Origin: Flavihumibacter petaseus NBRC 106054
GTDB lineage: Bacteria; Bacteroidota; Bacteroidia; Chitinophagales; Chitinophagaceae
NCBI RefSeq assembly: GCF_000974785.1
Contig: NZ_BBWV01000004.1
Coordinates: 434,001 to 498,000, forward strand
Reading direction: 5' to 3'
Length of the DNA stretch: 64,000 nucleotides
Shown: positions 57,448 through 64,000 of the stretch, in pieces
Numbering within the stretch: position 1 is the stretch's first letter
Layout of the letters: every line of letters starts with the position of its first letter
Program-made: the position numbers and the translations under genes
The notes under the pieces: generated by a model
What the model saw: only the letters and a program-made list of their open reading frames with translations
Told to the model about the DNA's origin: nothing
The model's database searches: none

Positions 57448-59574
57448 TTATTTTTGAGCAGTTTTGGGGACTTCGGTTTTGATATCTTTTCCGATTCGTT
57501 GCAGGTAAGCGATCAGGGCTACGATCTCCGCATGCGGATTGGTTTTTATCTTATCTCCGCGGAGGTTCAGGGCTATTCCTTTGGCCTGCAGGTCAAGGTC
57601 TTTATTGGCTTGCTGATCATAGTCTTCAGGATAAGGAACACCAAGTCGCTGCATCGCCCTGATCTTTGCTGCGGTTGACGCGGTATCAATGATATTGTCA
57701 AGCAACCAGGGATATGGCGGCATGATGGATCCCGGTGACATTGATCGCGGATCATACATATGGTTGTAATGCCAGCTGTCGGGATATTTGCCACCTTCGC
57801 GGGCGAGATCCGGTCCCGTCCTTTTGCTCCCCCACTGAAATGGGTGATCATACACAAATTCACCGGCTTTGGAATACTCCCCGTATCGTGCTACTTCATC
57901 ACGGAAAGGGCGTACCATCTGCGAGTGACAGGTATAACAACCTTCGCGAACATAAATATCGCGGCCCTGCAATTCGAGCGGCGTATAGGGCTTAACGCTT
58001 GCGATGGTAGGAATATTGGACTTCACCAGGAAGGTGGGAATCATTTCAATCATGCCGCCGGCAGCAACCACGATCAGGCTGAGTACCAGCAGGGTAACGG
58101 GTTTTCTTTCGATCACACGATGCCAGTACTCCCCTTTGTGTTCCTGCAACACCGGCAACGGCGCAGCTTCAGCCGCTTCATTTGCAATGAAACTTCCCTT
58201 GCGTATAGTCTTGTAAAGGTTGTAGGTCATAATCACAGCACCGGTGAGATAGAGCGCACCGCCGATGCTCCGCAGCACATACAGGGGCTTGATGCTGGTA
58301 ACTGTTTCCAGGAACTGGAACTTGAGCTGTCCTTCCGGCGTAAAGGTTTTCCACATGATGCTCTGTTCGAAACCGGCCCAGTACATGGGTACTGCGTAAA
58401 TGATGATCCCGATGGTTCCCAGCCAGAAGTGATTGGTGGCCATTTTGCGGGAATACAAAGTAGTGTCCCACATTTTCGGAACCAGGTAATAGAGAATGGC
58501 AAAAGCCATAAAACCGTTCCAGCCAAGTCCGCCGATATGCACGTGGGCGATTGTCCAGTCAGTAAAGTGAGAGATAGCGTTTACATTTTTGAGGCTCAGC
58601 ATGGGGCCTTCAAAAGTTGCCATTCCATAACAGGTAATGGCTACCACCATGAATTTCAGCACAGGATCTTCCCGCACTTTATCCCATGCACCGCGAAGGG
58701 TGAATAAACCGTTCAGCATACCGCCCCAGCTGGGTGCGATCAGCATTACGGAAAATACCACACCGAGTGACTGGGCCCAGTCGGGCAATGCTGTGTACAG
58801 CAGGTGGTGCGGTCCGGCCCAGATATAGATAAAAATTAGGGCCCAGAAGTGAATGATGGAAAGGCGATAGGAATACACCGGCCGGTTGGCGGCTTTCGGA
58901 AGGAAATAATACATCAGTCCGAGTACCGGCGTGGTCAGAAAAAACGCAACGGCGTTGTGGCCATACCACCACTGCACGAGTGCATCCTGCACGCCGGCAT
59001 ACCAGCTATAGCTTTTAAAGAGTGATACCGGGATCTCAAAAGAATTGACAATATGCAGCATCGCAACGGTTAGCCATGTAGCGATATAAAACCAGATCGC
59101 TACATACAGGTGCCGTTCGCGGCGCTTCAGGATAGTACCAAACATATTTATCCCGAAAATGACCCATACCACGGTGATGGCTATGTCAATGGGCCATTCC
59201 AGTTCTGCATATTCCTTGCCGGTGGTTTTACCCCACAGCAGGGTGATTGCAGCAGCAGCGATGATCGCCTGCCATCCCCAGAAATGGATCCAGCTCAACC
59301 TGTCGCTGTAAAGCCTTGCCTTACAAAGCCGCTGCAGGGAATAGTAAATACCGGCAAAGGAAGCATTGCCGACGAATGCGAAAATAATGGCGTTGGTGTG
59401 CACCGGGCGCATCCGTCCGAATGTAGTTGCTGCCAGCCCCAGGCCGATTTCCGGATAGTAAATCTGGATCGCGGCCCAAAGACCTGCCAGCATACCAACG
59501 ATACCGAATACAACGGTAGCATATCCGAAGGCCCTGACGATGCTGTTGTCGTAATAAAATTTGTCTTGCTGCAT
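57448..59574 (-). CDS. ccoNO: Fused cbb3 oxidase subunits I and II (CcoNO)
   Basis: A 708-residue fusion. Residues 1-470 form subunit I: His60 in RPVHTN, the CuB and heme ligands in WWYGHNAVAF (His206), WAGPHHLLY (His256/257) and IAHVHIGGLGWN. Residues 490-708 form subunit II: one anchor span (TLLVLSLIVVAAGGMIEM), then the heme c site GCYTCH (Cys546/Cys549/His550) and a C-terminal Met ligand in PGSIMPPYPWLL. Separate ccoN and ccoO are the usual proteobacterial form; this fusion is common in Bacteroidota. It is the high-affinity terminal oxidase that works at low oxygen. It lies 5 bp after ccoS and 5 bp before ccoQ. Confidence 0.94.
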   Translation of the reverse strand: MQQDKFYYDNSIVRAFGYATVVFGIVGMLAGLWAAIQIYYPEIGLGLAATTFGRMRPVHTNAIIFAFVGNASFAGIYYSLQRLCKARLYSDRLSWIHFWGWQAIIAAAAITLLWGKTTGKEYAELEWPIDIAITVVWVIFGINMFGTILKRRERHLYVAIWFYIATWLTVAMLHIVNSFEIPVSLFKSYSWYAGVQDALVQWWYGHNAVAFFLTTPVLGLMYYFLPKAANRPVYSYRLSIIHFWALIFIYIWAGPHHLLYTALPDWAQSLGVVFSVMLIAPSWGGMLNGLFTLRGAWDKVREDPVLKFMVVAITCYGMATFEGPMLSLKNVNAISHFTDWTIAHVHIGGLGWNGFMAFAILYYLVPKMWDTTLYSRKMATNHFWLGTIGIIIYAVPMYWAGFEQSIMWKTFTPEGQLKFQFLETVTSIKPLYVLRSIGGALYLTGAVIMTYNLYKTIRKGSFIANEAAEAAPLPVLQEHKGEYWHRVIERKPVTLLVLSLIVVAAGGMIEMIPTFLVKSNIPTIASVKPYTPLELQGRDIYVREGCYTCHSQMVRPFRDEVARYGEYSKAGEFVYDHPFQWGSKRTGPDLAREGGKYPDSWHYNHMYDPRSMSPGSIMPPYPWLLDNIIDTASTAAKIRAMQRLGVPYPEDYDQQANKDLDLQAKGIALNLRGDKIKTNPHAEIVALIAYLQRIGKDIKTEVPKTAQK

Positions 59575-59579
59575 AAGAA

Positions 59580-59741
59580 TTACTCTTGGGAATTTGGCTT
59601 TTGATTGTCGTCAAACAGAATACGTGAGGCAGGTGAAATATCATCCTCAAACTGCCCGTCTTTCATCGCCCAGATAAAGGCAATCAGAAAAACTGCTGCA
59701 ACGGAAATACTGGCAGCAAGCAGTAAAAGGATAACAGCCAT
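59580..59741 (-). CDS. ccoS: CcoS-like cbb3 assembly protein
   Basis: A 53-codon frame from ATG 59741 to TAA 59580, between ccoI and ccoNO. One hydrophobic span (MAVILLLLAASISVAAVFL) is followed by FIWAMKDGQFEDDISPASR, the conserved CcoS signature (W-x-x-x-x-GQFDD-like). CcoS is required for cofactor insertion into cbb3. The gene was not listed because of its size. It starts 56 bp after the ccoI stop. Confidence 0.9.
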   Translation of the reverse strand: MAVILLLLAASISVAAVFLIAFIWAMKDGQFEDDISPASRILFDDNQKPNSQE

Positions 59742-59797
59742 AACTGTATTTATTTGGTAAAGCTATTCTGTATCGGACGGGCCGGTGATGGTAGACA

Positions 59798-62245
59798 TCA
59801 GGTACGCGGGTGATTTTCATCAGCATTTCGCCTGCTCACGGTCAGACCGAGTCGCTTAGAAGCATAACGGCTGGCGCCAAAGGTCACCAGGAAGATGCTG
59901 AGGGTGGATGCGGGCATCAGAATTGCCGCTACCATAGGGGAAAGGACGCCGCGTACGGCAAAGAATAGTCCGGCAATATTATATACCAGGGATAATATGA
60001 AGCTGGCCATTACAATCCGCTTGTTGACCATGCCCAACTTCAGGATTGCCGGCAACAAAGGTAAGGAACGGGCTTGCATGATACCGTCACTGGCCGGTGT
60101 GAAATTATTGTGGTCCTCGCTTACGGCAATACCGGCATCGGCAGCTTCCAGCGCGGCAGCATCATTCAACCCGTCGCCAATCATCAGCACCTTTTCACCC
60201 CTGTCCTGCAAAAACCTGATATAGTCGCGTTTGTCTTCAGGCTTCTGGTCGAAATAAAGGGTGCAGCCCCTCCCTAAAAGACTGTTTAGCGCATGTCGCT
60301 CAGCGGCATTGTCACCGGAAAGTACGGACAGCTTATATTTCCCTTTAAGCTTGTTCAACCATTGTTCAATCCCGTCGCGATACCTGTTCTGCGCCGTAAA
60401 ATACCCGGGAGAAATGCCGTCAAAGCTCAGGTAAATGCACTGTTTCAGGCCTGCTATGGGTCTCGCCCCCGTAAAGGCAGCATTGCCGATCCTGACGATT
60501 TCGTCTCCTGCATAGCCCTCAATTCCTTTCCCTGCAAATTCTTTTACGCCCCTCAGGGTAATGCCTTCCAGCGGCCTGTTCAGGTGGCGGGCAAGCGCCA
60601 GGCTCAACGGGTGGCCGGAACCGGAGGCAAGCGCCGCAATAGTATCCAGTTGTTTTTCCGGCAATGGAGCCCCGGTATATTTGAGGGAAGTATCAGAAGC
60701 CCGGGTCAGCGTTCCGGTTTTATCAAATACAATATGAGTGACACCTGACAGCGATTCAATCACACCGGCATTCCGCAGGTAACAGTCGTTCCGGGAAAGA
60801 ATGCCAAGAATGTTGCCATTGGTAAAGCTATTGGCCAGTAACAACGCACAGGGACAGGCCACAATAAATACCGCCGTTACTGCCTGCCACAACCTTGACA
60901 CATCATGCATTTCCCAGTAGGCAGCAGTAAGCATGGCTATAGCAAGCACTATCCAGGTAAAGTATTTACTCAACGCATGAACGAATGACAGGTTTGTGTC
61001 CTTTTTCGCAGTACCTGTTTTGTTCCAGAGGCTGGCGAGATAACTTTGTACCACCTCCTTCATGATCAACATCTCGATTTTGCCGCCACTTTGCCTCCCA
61101 CCTGCATATAACAACTCTCCCATCTGCCGGTGTACCGGCATCGACTCACCAGTCACAAATGCATAATCGATAAATCCTTCACCACTGGTCAGAATTCCAT
61201 CAGCAGGAATGATCTCTCCTGCACGGATCACCACAGTATCCCCAGGCTTCAGGTCTGGTAGCGCAACCGCATCTTCAGTCTCGCCTTTTTTTACATTAAC
61301 CGCTATCGGAAAATAGGAAGTGTAGTCTCTTTCAAAAGAAAGCTGCCGGAAGCTTTTGTCCTGCAATACCCGGCCCAACAGCATAAAGAAAACAATGCCC
61401 GAAAGGGAATCAAAATAACCGGCCCCGGTATGTGAGAATACTTCATAGACACTACGGGTAAAGGTGATCACGATGGCCAGCGCAATGGGCGCATCGATAT
61501 GGAGGAAGCCTGCCCGAAGGCTTTTGACCGTGCTCCGATAGAACGGAATAGCGGAATAAAAGACTACAGGAATTGCCAGCACCAGGTTGAACCATCGGAA
61601 AAACAACTGGAGGGTCTGCTCCATGGAATCAATTCCGAAATATTCCGGAAAACTCATCAGCATAATATTGCTGAAACAAAACCCGGCGACACCGAGCTGC
61701 ATGCGGAGGGATTTGTCAACGCCCGGCCTTTTGTTTGTCAGGTCACTCAATGATATATATGGCTCATAACCAATATGCGTAAGCAATTCTGCCACCCTGC
61801 GGACCTGCCCCTTACGGCGCTTACAAACTATCGACACTTCCTTACGGGTAAAATGTACGGTGCAGGACAATACTGAGTCGTCCAGCTGCGGTAACTTTTC
61901 CAGCAGGTAAAGGCAGGAATTGCAGTGCATCTGGGGCAGATAAAACTCAAGATGGAGGGTGTCTTCCGATTCGAACCGGATAAAACGGGCTGCAATTTCC
62001 GGCTGATCCAGGAAGCCGAAGCGCCCTGGAAACTCAGGCTTGTCCTGACGCAATCCCGGCTGCTGGTTAAGGTCATAATACCTGCAAAGGCCATTCCCTT
62101 TCAGAATTGTATACACGGTCTTACATCCCTCGCAGCAAAAAAACTTGTCCTCCAGTACCGGCGCGGCGGCTGGACAAATGGTTCCACAATGATAACAGGT
62201 GCCGGTTTCCTTCCGGACGCCGGCTGAACTGGGCTGTTTATCCAT
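59798..62245 (-). CDS. ccoI: Copper-exporting P1B ATPase for cbb3 assembly (CcoI/FixI)
   Basis: An 815-residue P-type ATPase. The N-terminus has a Cys-rich zinc-ribbon-like region (GTCYHCGTIC, FFCCEGC) and an HMA-like domain with QMHCNSCLYLLEKL near residue 105. Eight membrane spans carry the CPC ion motif (464-466, VACPCALLL). The phosphorylation loop is FDKTGTLTR (Asp508), the phosphatase loop is VTGES near 366, and the hinge is MIGDGLNDAAAL. The family moves copper to the periplasm for the cbb3 binuclear centre. It opens the operon; a Crp-type dyad lies 36 bp upstream of its ATG. Confidence 0.92.
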   Translation of the reverse strand: MDKQPSSAGVRKETGTCYHCGTICPAAAPVLEDKFFCCEGCKTVYTILKGNGLCRYYDLNQQPGLRQDKPEFPGRFGFLDQPEIAARFIRFESEDTLHLEFYLPQMHCNSCLYLLEKLPQLDDSVLSCTVHFTRKEVSIVCKRRKGQVRRVAELLTHIGYEPYISLSDLTNKRPGVDKSLRMQLGVAGFCFSNIMLMSFPEYFGIDSMEQTLQLFFRWFNLVLAIPVVFYSAIPFYRSTVKSLRAGFLHIDAPIALAIVITFTRSVYEVFSHTGAGYFDSLSGIVFFMLLGRVLQDKSFRQLSFERDYTSYFPIAVNVKKGETEDAVALPDLKPGDTVVIRAGEIIPADGILTSGEGFIDYAFVTGESMPVHRQMGELLYAGGRQSGGKIEMLIMKEVVQSYLASLWNKTGTAKKDTNLSFVHALSKYFTWIVLAIAMLTAAYWEMHDVSRLWQAVTAVFIVACPCALLLANSFTNGNILGILSRNDCYLRNAGVIESLSGVTHIVFDKTGTLTRASDTSLKYTGAPLPEKQLDTIAALASGSGHPLSLALARHLNRPLEGITLRGVKEFAGKGIEGYAGDEIVRIGNAAFTGARPIAGLKQCIYLSFDGISPGYFTAQNRYRDGIEQWLNKLKGKYKLSVLSGDNAAERHALNSLLGRGCTLYFDQKPEDKRDYIRFLQDRGEKVLMIGDGLNDAAALEAADAGIAVSEDHNNFTPASDGIMQARSLPLLPAILKLGMVNKRIVMASFILSLVYNIAGLFFAVRGVLSPMVAAILMPASTLSIFLVTFGASRYASKRLGLTVSRRNADENHPRT

Positions 62246-62280
62246 GGTGCCAAATTAGGCGGTGAATGATCAGCCGGATA

Positions 62281-62292
62281 TGACGAACATCA
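62281..62292 (-). promoter_or_regulatory. Crp/Fnr-type candidate site before ccoI
   Basis: TGACGAACATCA (plus strand) is a TGA-N6-TCA dyad, one base off the site before hemN (49623-49634). A TAATTTG box on the minus strand (62257-62251) would start transcription near 62247, placing the dyad near -40, a class II activator position. It lies in the divergent gap between ccoI and the thioredoxin-like gene, so it could affect either. Confidence 0.45.
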
Positions 62293-62396
62293 GTCTGTAC
62301 CCTGATTACGGTAGGTATTCGTTATTCAGATGTTAACCGAAATTGAAGTGATCTTTCTGGTCGGATATTGGTTATACTTTGTAAAATCTCGCGACG

Positions 62397-62837
62397 ATGC
62401 AACTGATATCGCTATTGATACTGAATATCATGCTGGGCGGTCCGCACTGGCAGCCGGATTTTGAAACGGCGAAAAATGTGGCGCAAAAGGAGCACCGGCT
62501 GATCCTGGTGAATTTTTCGGGGTCGGACTGGTGCAGCCCCTGCATCCGCATGCATAAAGATATATTTGAATCTGTTGAATTCAATCAGTTCGCAGACATT
62601 TCCCTCGCGATGGTAAATGCTGATTTCCCCCGGTTGAAAGCGCACCAGTTACCACCGGACCAGCAGAAAAAAAATGAGCAACTGGCTGACGCCTACAATC
62701 CGCAGGGGAAGTTCCCGTTCACAGTTCTGCTGGATGAATCGGGAAAGTCTCTGAAAAGCTGGGAAGGTTATCCGGCAGAAGGATTATCCGGATTTGTGGA
62801 AACAATCAAAAGTATTTACAGTCAGAAAAAGCCCTGA
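62397..62837 (+). CDS. Periplasmic thioredoxin-like protein
   Basis: A 146-residue thioredoxin-fold protein with a short hydrophobic leader (MQLISLLILNIMLGG). The active site is SGSDWCSPCIRM (CSPC, Cys at about residues 46 and 49), followed by FESVEFNQFADISLAMVNADFPR, and cis-Pro in KFPFTVLLDESGK. This resembles periplasmic thioredoxin-like proteins that keep substrates reduced. It is divergent from ccoI and leads into apbE with a 2-bp gap. Its target, possibly the Cys-rich neighbours, is not evident. Confidence 0.82.
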   Translation: MQLISLLILNIMLGGPHWQPDFETAKNVAQKEHRLILVNFSGSDWCSPCIRMHKDIFESVEFNQFADISLAMVNADFPRLKAHQLPPDQQKKNEQLADAYNPQGKFPFTVLLDESGKSLKSWEGYPAEGLSGFVETIKSIYSQKKP

Positions 62838-62839
62838 AC

Positions 62840-63772
62840 GTGTTGCAGGAATTCAGAAGAGGACAAAAGCTGATGGGCAACCATTTCGAACTGACTGTAG
62901 TGGATGACGATGCTCAGCAGGCGGAAGCCGGCATCGATGCAGCAATCGCCGAGATCTCCCGGATAGAACAACTCCTTACTACCTACAATGACAATAGTCA
63001 GACCAACCAGGTAAATGCCATGGCCGGGATCAGGCCCGTTAAAGTTGATCCTGAAATGTTTGCGCTGATCCGTCGTGCCCAGCGTATCGCGACAGTCACT
63101 GATGGCGCCTTTGATATCACCTATGGATCCGTCGACAGAAGTCTCTGGAATTTCGACAGGAATATGAAGGCGTTGCCGGACAAGGCAACCGCTAAAAAAA
63201 GTGTCCACCTGATCAATTACAGAAACGTACTGCTAAACGAACTGGAGGGAACTGTATTTCTCAGAGAGCGCGGCATGCGGATCGGGTTCGGCGGGATCGG
63301 GAAAGGCTATGCCGCTGAACAGGCCAAACAGGTGCTTATCAGCCTCGGCGTGAAAAGTGGTATAGTGAATGCGTCAGGCGACCTCTGTGCCTGGGGAACA
63401 CAGGCCGACGGCAAGCCCTGGACAGTTGGTATCGCTCACCCTGATCTCGCCGGTGCGCCCTTTTCAGCAATGGAGATATCCGGACTGGCTGTGGCGACAT
63501 CCGGCAACTATGAAAAGTATGTGGTTATCGATGGAAAAAGATATTCGCACACGATTCACCCCAAAACAGGTCTGCCCGTCAGTGGCATCAAAAGTGTAAC
63601 GATCATCTGCAATAATGCCGAACTGGCAGATGCAATGACAACACCCGTAATGGTAATGGGAGTTGAGGCCGGACTCGCCCTCATCAACCAGATTCCCGGT
63701 TTGTCTTGCCTGATCATCAGTGATGACAACCAGCTATTCGTTTCAAAAAATATTAAACTGCATTACGCATGA
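62840..63772 (+). CDS. apbE: FAD:protein FMN transferase (ApbE)
   Basis: A 310-residue ApbE. Blocks are KLMGNHFELTVVDDD at the N-terminus, EISRIEQLLTTYNDNSQTNQVN, GAFDITYGSVDRSLWNFD, MRIGFGGIGKGYAAEQAK (the flavin/Mg loop), GIVNASGDLCAWG, HTIHPKTGLPVSG near residue 240, and MTTPVMVMGVEAGLALI with the metal-binding Thr/Asp region. ApbE transfers FMN to Ser/Thr of flavoproteins such as NqrB/C. No signal peptide or lipobox is present, although ApbE is normally exported, so it may act in the cytosol or start elsewhere; a GTG at 62840 is used. It overlaps the DUF4266 gene by 4 bp. Confidence 0.9.
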   Translation: MLQEFRRGQKLMGNHFELTVVDDDAQQAEAGIDAAIAEISRIEQLLTTYNDNSQTNQVNAMAGIRPVKVDPEMFALIRRAQRIATVTDGAFDITYGSVDRSLWNFDRNMKALPDKATAKKSVHLINYRNVLLNELEGTVFLRERGMRIGFGGIGKGYAAEQAKQVLISLGVKSGIVNASGDLCAWGTQADGKPWTVGIAHPDLAGAPFSAMEISGLAVATSGNYEKYVVIDGKRYSHTIHPKTGLPVSGIKSVTIICNNAELADAMTTPVMVMGVEAGLALINQIPGLSCLIISDDNQLFVSKNIKLHYA

Positions 63773-63978
63773 AGTATATATTATGTGCTGCCTGCACAGG
63801 GCTTCTGGTTGCCTCCTGTGTGAATGTCAAAGAATACCAGAAGCAAAAGCTCAATGACTCAGAAATGGTATTGGGTAACAGAAAGATTCAGAAAACCGAA
63901 ACAAGTTTCCAGGTGTACCGTGAAGGCGCTTCCGGCGCGAATGGCGGAAAGACCGGTGGAGGATGTGGCTGTAATTAA
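63769..63978 (+). CDS. DUF4266 small lipoprotein
   Basis: A 69-residue lipoprotein with a lipobox ending VASC (about residue 17). The DUF4266 pattern VNVKEYQKQKLNDSEM follows, then a C-terminal Gly/Cys tail GGKTGGGCGCN. Members commonly sit beside ApbE, a thioredoxin-like protein and a DUF3570 outer membrane protein, as here. Function is unknown. It overlaps the apbE stop (ATGA). Confidence 0.82.
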   Translation: MKYILCAACTGLLVASCVNVKEYQKQKLNDSEMVLGNRKIQKTETSFQVYREGASGANGGKTGGGCGCN

Positions 63979-63986
63979 CCCGTAAA

Positions 63987-64000
63987 ATGAAAAAAGTATT
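63987..64000 (+). CDS. Start of the next gene (probable DUF3570 protein), cut by the window end
   Basis: ATG at 63987 opens with MKKV, typical of a signal peptide, 8 bp after the DUF4266 stop. Only 14 bases are visible. The name is inferred solely from the conserved order thioredoxin-like, ApbE, DUF4266, DUF3570 in Bacteroidota. Confidence 0.35.

Noticed and set aside
62373-62381. TATACTTTG as an exact promoter box before the thioredoxin-like gene
   Set aside because: Its internal spacing is one base too long for TAnnTTTG and no TTTG lies 19 bases upstream, so it was not listed.
1-64000. Prophage, insertion sequence or integrated island
   Set aside because: No transposase, integrase, phage structural gene, tRNA-flanked junction or attachment repeat was found; only small palindromic repeats are present.

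Overview
The window looks like chromosomal DNA of a Gram-negative Bacteroidota, most likely of the Chitinophagales/Chitinophagaceae type. I infer this from family content, not from any search. The signs are TonB-dependent receptors with Bacteroidota-type signal peptides, lineage-typical families (DUF4271 beside hemD, DUF2490, DUF4266, a BtuG-like lipoprotein), a fused CcoNO cbb3 oxidase subunit, receiver-Crp fusions, a near absence of Shine-Dalgarno sequences, and -7 boxes of the TAnnTTTG type just ahead of several genes. I found no rRNA, tRNA, insertion sequence, prophage or CRISPR array.

Layout. Positions 1-856 hold the 5' part of a DUF255 thioredoxin-domain protein. Positions 857-5537 hold a secreted SMP-30 lactonase facing a minus-strand run of DUF4271, hemD, a KDPG-type aldolase and a 2-keto-3-deoxy-galactonokinase. 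Positions 5551-15219 carry a BamA/TamA-like outer membrane protein divergent from hemW, an unlisted 35-residue membrane peptide, gpsA, an efflux adaptor plus TolC pair without its pump, a trans-sulfuration-type PLP enzyme and an APC permease. Positions 15245-23558 carry a TonB receptor, a cobalamin riboswitch, then btuB, a BtuG-like beta-propeller lipoprotein, a DUF6580 membrane protein, cobT, a DUF5655-like protein and an AlkA-like glycosylase, all on the plus strand with short or overlapping junctions. After an MscS channel, 26044-30333 is a four-gene minus-strand operon (Tat-exported enolase-superfamily enzyme, BASS symporter, two Sec-exported RraA-family proteins) that reads as a periplasmic acid-sugar pathway.

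Positions 30334-38534 are mixed: a palindromic repeat region, a YiaA-like protein with a good Crp/Fnr-type operator, its probable regulator, DUF2490, MarC, a secreted papain-like peptidase with a lipoprotein partner, a sulfatase and a GH130-like enzyme. Positions 38676-43397 are a complete stressosome operon (RsbR, RsbS, RsbT, an RsbX-like phosphatase fused to an ATPase domain) joined to a hybrid histidine kinase and a receiver protein. Positions 43528-49374 carry an ENPP-type phosphodiesterase, a large Oar-like TonB receptor and a two-domain fasciclin lipoprotein.

Positions 49623-62292 are a micro-oxic respiration block: hemN, a histidine kinase, a receiver-Crp regulator and a full cbb3 oxidase operon (ccoI, ccoS, ccoNO, ccoQ, ccoP, ccoG, fixH, a SafE-like protein). 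Nearly identical Crp/Fnr-type sites precede hemN and ccoI. The window ends with a thioredoxin-like, ApbE, DUF4266 run and the first codons of the next gene. Two families of intergenic palindromes (GTTTATAAGTTTAG arms at 43414 and 48177; reiterated short-motif palindromes at 1061 and 30455) are not explained by any gene.
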